DNA of 64,000 bases from Bactericera cockerelli (taxonomy: Eukaryota > Arthropoda > Insecta > Hemiptera > Triozidae), in contig CM044959.1 of assembly GCA_024516035.1 (NCBI GenBank), positions 25,485,644 through 25,549,643 of the forward strand, read 5' to 3'. This document shows positions 11,301 through 23,300 of this stretch, piece by piece (the first letter of the stretch is position 1; every line of letters starts with the position of its first letter). The position numbers were made by a program, and so were the translations under genes. The notes beneath the pieces were generated by a model. It saw nothing but the letters and a program-made list of their open reading frames with translations, was not told the origin of the DNA and searched no databases.

Positions 11301-14300
11301 ACACAATTACTTTCAAAACAGTCGCACTTGGATACGTGGAATCTCTGGGGATTGACCTTATTTTCTACTGATCCAGGTATTTCATATATCCAGGTATTCC
11401 ACACATCCAGGTATTTCATATATCGAGGTACCTATTCTACATATCCAGGTATTCTACATATCCAAGTATTCCACATATCCAGGTATTTCATATATCCAGG
11501 TATTCCACACATCCAGGTGTTTCATATATCCAGGTATTCCACACATCCAGGTATTTCATATAATATCCAGGTATTCTACATATCCAGGTATTTCATACAT
11601 CCAGGTATTCCACATATCCAGGTATTTCATATATCCAGGTATTCCACATATCCAGGTATTTCACATATCCAGGTATTCCACATATTCGACTGTTAATCAT
11701 CTATTGGGGATTTTTAAAAGTAAAAGATGAAAAATCCATGGTAAATTCTATGGTGCAGTTGAAGTAAATATAGTAACATTGCGTATGCCCATTACCTTGA
11801 AGTCAGTTTTCTTGCACTGGAGATTGTTTCTAATAAGCGAGAGGATGGTGTTGTGGACTATGTACTCCTTGTTCTTGGCATCATGCTGGTAGAGGCGACA
11901 CAAGTGTGGACACAGCTTCTGCAGACAGTAGCTGGAGGACGTTCGCATGGAGATGTCTTTCTCCTGAAATTCAGAGTAAAATAATCGTACTCGTAATGTG
12001 AGTTTTAATTTTTTAACATTCCATCAAATTCTTTTTCTTCACATTCTCCCCTCAATAAAATGCTTGATCTTTTTAATAAATACCAGAACAGCCTGTCACT
12101 TTCCACCAAATTAAATTAAAATAATAATTGGAACCGCATAGCTTGAAGGACATTGGAATCCTACCGGAACACGCTGGCTGGTATACAACTATTATTATTA
12201 TCAAATTCTTTATTAGATATAAAAAGACATATATGTCCAGTACAAATAATTATTACAAAAATCAAAAAAATGGAAACAATATAAACAATAAAAAAGAAAA
12301 AAATAGATAAATATTTACACACATATGTACTTACTAAAGGGCGGGGTTATTGCTTATGGCAATCGTTTTTTTTTTTTTTTTTTTTTTTTAACATATATGT
12401 GTTAATCACTTTTGTGATATCACAACTACTCAAACTCGCTTTAGTAAATCTACGCTGAATCTGGGACTTGAACCACCGACCTCCAGGTTACAAGTCCGCC
12501 GCCTTATCGATCAAGCTACTGCTTATGGCAATATCTTCCACCCAACCCTTAACACATAGACGACCGGCATGTTTTTAGTAAGTTCTCCCGTGGGACCGGC
12601 GATGTTTAGGCTATTCACAGGCGTAGTACATGCGTGTACCACCGGTGGTACACCCGGTCCATTCCGTACAGACACGCGTGTACCACCGGTGGTACACCCA
12701 GTCGTACAAGTGTTCAACTACTGCTTGGGCAGTAAAGATAGGTTCTATTTTTGTGATCTTGATTTAAAAGGTGTATGAATATTGAATATAGAAAGGATTA
12801 CTCACATATTGCAGGTAGTGCATGGCCGTGTACACAATGAGGACACCCTGTATGGGCGAGAGGGTCTCCCCCGCAGTCACCAGTTTCTGAACCCGGTTGA
12901 AACCATCGAGCCGTCGGTCAAAGTCTGGCTGTTCCACAAACTTTCTGTTCATGGCGGTCAAATCCTTGAGCAAACTCATGTCAATGTCTTCATCCCTGTA
13001 AGAGTAGAAAATTATAATTTTATTATACCTAGTCTCTCTAGGCTTTTATTAAAAAAAAAACAGAGAAAATAACATAAAAATCGTCTTTTAAAAGATACTT
13101 CCATTCTACTACATTCTAAAACCAACAGCCAACAGAGCTAAGTAAAGCCGTATTTTTCTTTCTAACCAAAGTGGATTCAACTGGAATAAAATGAACGAAC
13201 AGGAAAAAAGTCATTTTTCTTTTGGAAGAGGAAAAATCTTCTTCCAGTTTGGTTAACCAAAATCGATTTATAAAATTCTTGCTTCCATGTCTTTTATAGG
13301 TTAAGTCCATTGTTTATCTTTAAAAGTACCGAAACGCATTTTCCTTTCACGAATAGTGGGGAAGCTAAACTGGAAATATTTGGAAATACCGAACCTGGAT
13401 TTTTTTTTATCAAAAAAAAAAAAAATACACCTTATGTCAACACAAGTTTACTGATGGAAACGTCAAGAACAAGTTCATAGCAGGAAGCAGGACACTCACT
13501 GGATTTTGTCCGCTAGCACCGCAGTCATATCGAGGAGCAGGGTTCGAGCCCCGGAGTCGGTGAGAGTCAGAAACAGAACCCCCAGAGATCGCAGGAACTG
13601 GTTGGCTTGGCTTGAGGTAACGTTCCTCATCAGATTGAGCAGCGTGGTGAGGAGTGGAGAGATCACCGCCTCGCCTGATCTCACCTGAAACGGGTCCAAA
13701 TCCACAGTACTTAATCAGATTTTAGAATAATAATAACGCCTTATTTATAATGCCCGATTAGGACTAAGTCCCATTATTCCAGCAGTAAGCCCAAGACATA
13801 TTATTATGTGGTAAAAATCCCATATGGAAGGATAACTTGTCTTGTCCCGGCTGGGTTTCGAACCCACGACCTCTGAAATCTCTGGATTCACAGAGTGCCG
13901 CCTTTACCACTGAGCTACCGAGACAGACTCGCAGGGAGGAACTCGGGTGTAAAAGGGTAAAATAAATGAGCGAAGTCAGGGGTAAACCAAGCATTGGTAG
14001 TCGATGTGGATACGGTGCTACACATGGAATGTAAAAAATCTAGCGCATGGATCCGTGGTTCAGATCCCACCCAATGCTTGGATTTTTTTTCTCATTTGTT
14101 TGAGTATGTGATTAGAGATAGACATGTCCAAGTGATGCTCTCCAGCCAACTTAAGTGGAAAAGTTGACTCGTTAAGAACCACATATTTTTATGTGCAATC
14201 AACCATCCTGAGAACTTGGACTTTTTCTTTATAAGCATTAGAAGAACCCTTGGGAAACTGCAAGAAAGACTGGCTTGTTAGGGTTGGCTAGTCCGTTCTC

Positions 14301-17300
14301 CGGTGCTAAGGAGCTGTGGAACTGCAGCACCCCCAGCCAAAAAGAAAAATAAAGGATTTTCTCAAGTCCTAGCCCGTTCACAATGAAAATTATCACACAT
14401 TTCTAGAATAATTAATGCATAATTATTATGATTGGCATGGTAAACAAAGTCAAACTCTTTAGAAGTTTAGATACTGAAAGATCGACTCTAGAAATGCCAT
14501 TTTAGCCCGGTTTCTGTGGCAGCACCCCCAAAACTTTTTTTTTTGCCGGCCGCGCCCGAGCGAGACACTGGTCTTCTCCGTGTTTAATGTGGCCCAGTCA
14601 GACCCCAGGATAGGAGGTTTTTTTTTTTCTTCTTCTTTTAAGATGAGTGTTTCACAGCCGTGAAACAGGAGCTACTGTAGACGCTTGTGGTCTGTGTTGT
14701 AGCCTGCCCATCCCGTAGTATGCCTCCCCTCTGATGGGCGAGAAGTGACACAATACTTCCCATTTAGGTGCTGGGTCAACACGAGCGTACCGGAAGGTAT
14801 CCCTTACAAACAATTGTAAACAAATTAAGAATACAAATTTTTGTCGGCACGGGGGATCGAACCCGGGACCTTCCGCATGGCAAGCGGGTGCTTAACCACT
14901 GAGCTAATCGCGCGCTCTTAAGGTTTAAGGTTCTTAAGGTTCTCTCACCTTGCTGATGACCAGGGGTATAAGCACATGGATGAGCGCGGTGCTCGTCTTC
15001 TCATCTGACACCAGCTCAGTGACGCGGGACACAATGGTCAGGTCTCGCGCATCCAGCACGTCTGGCTTCTTGGAGCGCTTCAGTTTGGTCTGGTAGTATT
15101 TCAAGATGGACAGCACGTATGGTTTGAGCAGAAAGCTGCCGTAGTTCAAGTTTTTGTACTCCCCTGCAAAGTAGATCGGTTGTAGTTATCAAAATATGTT
15201 TAAAAAACATGGACTGAAATACAAATAAAGTTAACCCTCATGATGCCAGATTTACTCGGTTAGCTAAAATTTAATGTCAAATTCGTAATCAGCACCTCGA
15301 AATCATTCAATTTGATATGTCACAACCACCATCGACGATAAATAATAAAAAAAAATGTTGGTCTAATAGGGAGGGACCCTCGAAAATACCGGTAAATTGG
15401 AGCCGTGTTCTAAAAAGTTCAAGATATCAAAAAAAAAAAAAAAAAAAAAAAATGATCTGAGTAAACCCCTACTATTTTTTCATTCCAATTTTGGCAAATG
15501 AGACCTTATGATAGATACTAATGGTCGGTTCTATCAATATTACGAAACCTCGTTGTAATGCGAATCTCTTATTGGAATCACCTATTTATTCAGCAGTTAT
15601 TAACATGAGTAAGTAAATCACCTATTTATTCAGCAGTTCTTAACATGAATAAGTAAATCACCTACTTATTCAGCAGTTATGAACATGAACAAGTAAATCA
15701 CCTGGCTTCTTGACAACACTGTGACTCACCTGGCTTCTTGACAACACTGTGGCGGACGCACACAGACCCGCCCTCCCCCTCATCCTCCAGAGTGACCAGG
15801 CTCTCAATCAGGTCTAGCAGGGCCGCCCGCACACTGATGTGCGTCCTCTCATTCAGCAGCAGCTGCACCAGCCCTGCCAGGGGGCAGGCGAGGGGCGCCT
15901 CAGGGGCGTACTTCACCAGGAGGGGGAAGTACTTGGGCTCCTTGCTCCACACGATGAACAGCTTGGTCAGGGCCGTGGGGCTGTAAACACCTGGGACGGA
16001 AGAAACAATACAATACAATACTCTGTTTAATGAGACTTTTTTTTTCTTCAATACTCTTTATTTTTTTATTATTTTTTATAATACAAAATACATTTGCAGA
16101 AATAAATAAATATAGATAAAAGTAAAATAAATAAATTTATAAATTGAGTACTTATAAATTTATTTTAGTAGACTGTGAGAGTAAAGAGGCTTTTTAGTCT
16201 CTTTACTTTCACAGTCTAAACAAAGTCTCATTTATTGGTGTGACGTTTCTCCGCTTCGTTCGTTGATTGTGGCACACGTTTTATGGCTGAATGCCCTTCC
16301 TAACGCCAACGATTCAATTTGATTAAACGTCCTAATTAGGACGGGGGTTTTACCCTTCGTTGGCTGGGAATCGTACCATTTCGCGCTTCTTACCTTCAGA
16401 GTTCAGTTTCTCGAGACCGGGCCACACGAAACTTTCAAAAATGGCGTCCACAATATCGCCGGTGTAGTGGAACTCGGAATATCGTTCGAAGAATTCGTTC
16501 AGAGACAGAATGGCCGCCGTTTTCACTTTGCCCAGAATGTTCAGGTAGCCGCTGTGAACCCGCGACCTCTGGCTGAGGAGGGCGCCCACGTAGCTCCCCA
16601 CACACAGGATGATCCTCAGCAGCTTGTCCATGGCGAGACCTCCGCAGTGGGAGAGGACAATGTCGGCCAGGTTCATGAGGGAGAGAAGTCGCTTGGGGGG
16701 GATGACCTGAGGGAAACATTTTTTTTTAATTTACAAACTATCATCGAAGAAATTTCTACGCACACAAAAATACCTGCCAAAATCAAAAGTAAAAGTACAA
16801 ATTAGATAAAATCAAAAGTAAAAGTACAAATTAGATAAACCTAACTTAGCACTACCATTGATCAAGTTTTGTTTTTATAATTTCACTTTGTAAATATTAC
16901 TTGTATGTGCAAATTCTTACTGCGAATAAAACTTGATTGAATTTGTATAATATTTAATAAGGTGTGGTACCAGAAGGTTCTTTCATTTAAAGATTTTAAG
17001 TATGGAAAAGATTTGTATATTAAACTCACTTGTTCCAGATTCACCGTGTCCCTGATATGTTGCACCATGCCGAGAGGGGACTCAATATTGATGAACGGGA
17101 GGATCAGTTTGAAAGCCATGTCGAGGAAAATATCAAACTCTTCGGGCTTGCATCCGGCGAGAAACCGTAGAATCATAGCTCGTCGAACCGAACCTGAAAT
17201 GTGAAAATAATATTATTATACAGGGTGTCCCGTATACAGATGCAAATATTTTGAGGGTAGGTTCAGCCCACCGTGAAATATCATATGAGCGAAACTTGTA

Positions 17301-20300
17301 GTGGGGCATTTTGCTTCGTTAAAGAGTTATAGCCAAATCCCTGTTTTTCCCAAAGGTCTAGAGGTCACTTGGATCGATGCACGTTTTCAAAGAAATGATA
17401 GCCAGTAAGTAATTTTTTACTTCATGTATGCATAGTCATGCATATTTCCCTTGAAATGCAGTTGGTTGCATGAAAAAATATTGAAAGACCAGAGAGATAT
17501 TTAATCATAAGTTCAATACTTTTCTAAAATTTGATTTTTCCCTTTTTTCCCTTTCGTGAATTTAGAGTACTTCTACAATTGCAATTCTGCGTATCACTAG
17601 TTAAAAAAATACCCCATTATGTTTAGTTTTAGAAAAAAGAAAGCTTATTTATATCACTTTAAAGATCATGGAACGCAAGACACACAAAGCTCAAAAAACA
17701 CTTCTGAATCATGATGGAAAATTCAAAGTTGGCTGAATTTTAACAGAATTGGCGCGTAATTTGAGGTATAAATACACTGCTCTGGGATGTTTGACAGAAG
17801 GAAATTGATCATTCACAGTGGTCGGTCGGTGTGAACTTTTATGTGAATGGGGTTTCGGGGTCACAGGGTTATCGTGAGGAAAAATGAGGCTGCAACGAAA
17901 GCAGTGGTGTAATTATGGACAAAGAATACACATGGAGAAGGACTCGGCGCTAACAACAAAAATTGTGATTTTATTTTTAGAATTAAAATTAAAAATATCA
18001 TTTTTGTGTTTATCCCCCTTAAACAAAAAACAGTCTCGGAACCATCTCCGAGATCTAGGAACGAGATTGTATCGTCCTGTCTCGGATCCCAAAAAATGAT
18101 ATCGGAGACACCTAGGAGACCGTTCGGAGACTGCTACGGGACAGTCTACGTCCGCACCGTAGCGTCGATTGCTGGTGCTCGAGATTGCTCCAAGATCGGT
18201 CTCGGGAACTGTCTCCGAGATCATTCTCGGGGACCGTCTCCGAGCCTTCTCGGAACCGTCTCCGAGAACATTCTCGGGGACTGTCTCCGAGCCTTCTCGG
18301 AACCGTCTCCGAGAACATTCTCGGGGACTGTCTCTTCTAGACCACAGACCGTTTTAAATACCCTGGGAATTTTAGCTGTAAAACCACCTAAAAATAATAC
18401 GACACATTTTTATAATAGAACATTTTTTTTATTGTGAAATTTAAAATAAAATAATTAAGAACAAAACAAAAAAAAAAGAAGAATAAACCTTAAAGAATGA
18501 AAAATCCCAATAAGAGACTAGAAACAATTGGAATAAAGAGATTGCCATAGGCAATAACCAATAACCCCGCCCTTTAGTTAGGACATATGTACAGGACATT
18601 GGATACGAATTCAATTTTTAATATTAATTTTTCGAGTTTAAGTCAGTTCTAACTCAGTTAGGGTCCATTTCTGACCCCTAGTTGATAGAGATAATCCATG
18701 CTTATTTGACCCAAGGAATCTAAGGTATCAATATATTTATGCAATCAATTTAGAAACATTAGAAAAAAAATTGACATGAAAATAAAAGTATCACATAAGT
18801 TCACATCTTAAAAGTATCTCTATCTTTAGTCACAGCAGACTACCCAGACGGCACAGAAAGTGTTTAAAAAGATTTTAAAAACACTTATTTTGACAAGATT
18901 CAAACATTTTATAAAGCTTATTTTGACAAGGCTTAACATTTTAGAAACACTTTTATAAGCTTACTATTTCCTCCCCCTGAGCATTTTATTAAGCTTATTT
19001 TTACAAGGTTTTGGAAATTGAATACCTAATTAATAATTAAGGGGCTCCATATTGAATTTCATACCACCACCATTGCCCGGAAAAATTTGAAAATTGTGAT
19101 TTCACAGGAAATTTTTAAAATTAATTTGGATTTGATGAAAAATATACTATTTCAAGGCAATTTGGTTCTACAATGATGAAAAGCTGTTGATGAAATGCTA
19201 ACATTAATAAATAAAAAGACAATTTGTGTTTTTCAGTTTTATATTTTTCCATTTTCATGGTAAAAGAATTAAAAGCAAAAATATGTAACAAACAAAAACA
19301 TGAAACAAACAGAATATAATACATAGAATCAGCAGATAAATTAAGCCAAGTGGACTTAATTAATCTAAATCTATTATACATATAGGTAATTAAGAGAGAG
19401 ATGTGCTGAAATGCCATCTTCCTGCCCAGCAGCAGGCTGCCTGAAGACAAAGAATACCAGAACAGAAGTTGAGATTATTAAAGATGAAATTAGGAAATAG
19501 AACCCAGAGAGAATTTTGACTATAATATGGCATTCATAAAAAAAGAACAGTCTTCCAGATTTTTTTTTGTTTGATTAAAGTGGGTTTAACCTCAATTGCA
19601 TAGTCATATCATGACCAAGGTTTTACCCTCATTTGCAGGAAACTCACAAACCTGTTACCCACATTAAGCTCACTGAGCCTGGGTTGGGCCATTTTATTCT
19701 GAATTTACTGGGAATAGTACCAGGTAGCCACATTAACCTCACCCAGCCTGATAAAGGCTGTGTATACACATGTCAGCCTCATATTTTCTAACGAAGGAGA
19801 ATTATCTGTTTCACAACAACAAAAATGAACCAAAATCTTTAGATTACGGGGAGTAGTCAAATCCTGAATAATGCAAGCTACTGTTTTAAAAATTAAAATT
19901 AATGAACACATTATAGTAAAAAATGTACTTATTACAAGTAAAAAAAATGTCTAAATTTGCAACATTTAATACTTCTTCTAAACTTACAATATTTTTTTTT
20001 TTTATGTTATAGCTGGTTCATGAAAAACCCCTGTCCTGATTTGAGATAGCGAGGATGGGAATTTCATTCTGAATTTAATGGGAACAGTACCAGATACCCA
20101 CATTCACCTCACTCAGCCTGAGTAGGGCTAGATATACCAGCCTCACATCTTCGGAGAACAGATTTATTTATTTAAAATAAAAAATGGGGGTTGTATACTG
20201 AATTTACTGGGAATAGTCCCAGCTACCCACATTAACCTCACTTAGCCTGATAAGGGCTAGAAATGCCTCATTTTTAAAGGGAACAGAATTGCTGTTTGAA

Positions 20301-23300
20301 AGAAAAAAAAACTGTGAATTGAACACAGGATCTATTGATTATGGAACAGTATAGTCAAATCTTCAATAATGTGAACCTATTAAAAAGCCTTTAGCTAGTC
20401 AGTTCTCTGTTCATAGTTGTCTAGCAAAACACTGGTCTTTTCCCTGTTTAAAATCCCCCAGTCAGACACCTGTCAAGAGTGTGATTCTGATTAAGTGGAA
20501 TATCTGGAACAGGTTAATCTCCAGCATTTCCACATACATATCCTGGTTTGACTATAAAACAATGTAAAATGTAAGATATTGTTTAGATATTGCTTACCCC
20601 ACTAATTGGAGTGTAAAACTCACTTATGATTAATGCATGGAAATTGGTACACTTTAGAACAGTAAACTTTTTAAAGTAGAGAAAAATTTCTTTTTAGTTA
20701 TACCCTAAAACTATGATGTAGGAACTTTAGAAGAATCAACTTGTTGGACTTTTATCAGAAATTGTTAGATATAATTATATTGTTAAATCATCAATGTGTA
20801 GTCACTTTCACTTAAATCCCATGTCAGGTTCAATATGTTTGAGGAGGGAGGCAGCTTGAATACCTAGGTTTCTTCAGGTTGAAGCTATGTTGGATTGGAT
20901 GCACAATACATGTAAACAGGTGGAAAATATCATGTGGATTTCCTCCATAGATCATAATTATTTTAAATGCTAGGTCCAGTTTAAAAAGATATTATGTTTG
21001 CAGACATATTGACCATTACTTAAATTACTTAAAACACGTTTTATTAAATCACTTATTTGGATGAGCAGAAGTCACTGATGTGAAATTACTTATGAAGTTA
21101 CTTTATCTTAGGAATGAGATTACACATATTGACGGTAGTTTCTCAAAATACTGTATAAAATATCTTTACCTTTTTATGTATTTGAGTTTTACTAATTATC
21201 TCAGGAAAACTAATTAATCTATTCAAATTTCGGAATTCACTCGATTTTGAAAATGTTTTGCAAATTTTACTTTCAATTTCCGGTGTTGCCACAGGGTATT
21301 GGATCTCGTTCCGAGACGGTTCGGAGAACATGTACTCGGGACGAGTTAGCTCGGATCTTGTCCCGAGTTAGCTCGGGCATAGATCCGGGATAGGTTCCGA
21401 GTAAGTTGGTTAAACATTCTCCGGGAGAGTTCCAATCCATTCCCGCAGTACTCCCAGAGAAAGATGTTTCCGAGCACGCTGTTTTTACTCTCTCGTATCA
21501 ATCTCCGAGACTACTATATCGGAGTTAGTAGATCAGAGACACCTTTTTGTTTAAGGGGTCACAATCATGATATCAAAAACATAACAAAAAAGTGATTTTT
21601 AACCTTGGGTAAAACTCAAACATTCAACCTTCAGGTTACTATTATTATTATTATTAATACTTTATTGATAAACTACAAACATGATACATTCTGCAACAAA
21701 GGACATGAAATGAAAAGAACCCAAAAGAATATGTAGCGAACCACGGGCGAAGTTAAAACTTGTGGCTTTCTCTTCCACCGAACAAATTGATCGTCTTGTT
21801 ATTTTAATTATTAGATTTGATTGATATAGTTGGTTAATAAAACTATTTGTACTCAGAAAATTTTCATTTATAACTTGCAGTTGGCACAAAAATGGTCACA
21901 CAGCCCGCTTCAGGCATCGAGTGTTCTTCAAAATGCAATAGCGCCCAGATTCAAAATTTGAAAGATGTGTTTCTCTCCTTCTGGTGCCGTTTAATAGGTC
22001 GTATCTCATCCGTTCCTTCACGCGTCTGGAAGAACTTGGAATTTATTTAAACAAAATAGCAGAGGTATTTTTTTAACTAGTGATACGCAGAATTGCAATT
22101 GTAGAAGTACTTTAAATTCACGAAAGGGAAAAAAGGGAAAAATCGAATTTTAGAAAAATATTGAAATTATGATTAAATATCTCTCTGGTCTTTCATTATT
22201 TTTTCATGCAACCAACTGCATTTCAAGGGAAATATGCATGACTATCCATACATGAAGTCAAAACTTAACTACTGGCTGTCATTTCTTTAAAAACGTGCGT
22301 CGATCCAAGTGACCTCTAGACCTGTGGGAAAAACAGGGATTTGGCCATAACTCTTTAACGAAGCAAAATGCCCCACTGCAAGTTTCGCCTATATGATAGT
22401 CCACGGTGGGCTGAACCTACCCTCAAAATATTTGCATCTGTATACGGGACACCCTGTATACTATGGTAGTTCTGTGAAGTCGAGTCCTCATGTCGCCGCT
22501 TTTATGTAAACACCCTAAAGGGATTGCCACAGGTAATAACCCCGCCCTTTAGTTAGGACATAATTATGTATGTATTTATCTATTGTTTCCATTTTTTCAT
22601 TTTTTTATGTATTAATTATTTGTATTGTACATAATTATATATGTCTTTGTATCTAATAAAGCATTTAATAATAATAATGAAGATGTGGTCTCAAATTTAA
22701 TTCAGTTTTTTGGGCTTGAATTTATTTAATTACAAACACCATTTTTAAAATTGAACTTGTTTTAAAGCTTCGTGAGACTTGTTTTGTACCCGAGACAGAA
22801 AATCTAAACATTCAAACCCGATGTTCAAAAAAAGGAGCGTACTCTCCTATCCTTTCAGCTAGCCAAGCTGAAGGAAGAAATAAGAGATACTTGTTCTGTC
22901 CAAGAGATCCGAGTATACGTTTCTTACCTGAAGACTTGCTCCCTGACTTGGCACCAGCACCCCCCAGCATTTTCCCATAGACAATCCTCAGCACTATCTT
23001 CATCACAGCGGGGCGATGCTCTTCCTTCAGCCGACCACTGGCTGATGAGTCCCCCGCATCTTTGCCGCTCGCATCCTGTGATATAAAATACAATTTAATG
23101 TTAATCTTCCAAAAATACAAGAGTGTGATCGAGTCAGGTTATCTAGCTGGCATAGAAATTCGCAAATTCACAATCAATTGGTTTTCTCTCTCATAATTTA
23201 TTTGATAGATTGAACACATTACAATATCATCCTCTCGAGACGTTGCTTAACTTGAGTGATTTAGCAACGATCTTGAAATCGCTGCAATTTATCAATTAAT

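Larger units (their letters stand above)
18015..21562. mobile_element. nested element with CCCCTTAAACAAAAA inverted ends and CTCGGA palindromes
   Basis: The left end CCCCTTAAACAAAAAACAGT is mirrored at the right by TTTTTGTTTAAGGGG (21546-21560). Both subterminal regions (18035-18340 and 21300-21540) are packed with short palindromic CTCGGAGA/CTCCGAGA motifs, including direct repeats of CGTCTCCGAGAACATTCTCG. No coding capacity was recognised. It is probably non-autonomous and lies inside the 5.2-kb element. Confidence 0.7.
17218..22459. mobile_element. 5.2-kb element with about 415-bp inverted ends, fills UTP20 intron 14
   Basis: The left end (ACAGGGTGTCCCGTATACAG to about 17630) is inverted at about 22045-22459 with a few substitutions. 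Both ends carry the matching internal text CCCCACT..AAGTTTCG, GACCTCTAGACC and ACTAGTGATACGCAG. The flanks are consistent with a TA-type duplication. No transposase frame was recognised inside; the middle is occupied by another nested element and old SINE debris. Confidence 0.88.

Noticed and set aside
11328..11696. 122-codon frame with QVFHISRYFIYPGIPHI repeats
   Set aside because: Translation of the 17-bp minisatellite; a 51-bp frame rotation keeps it open.
14844..14915. tRNA-Gly(GCC) gene
   Set aside because: The head looks tRNA-like but stems are imperfect and it continues into a SINE body that recurs at 43930-44215.
18006..18437. 143-codon plus-strand frame with SEPSPRTFSGTV repeats
   Set aside because: It is produced by the palindromic CTCGGAGA repeats of a transposon end and has no homology to any protein family I recognise.
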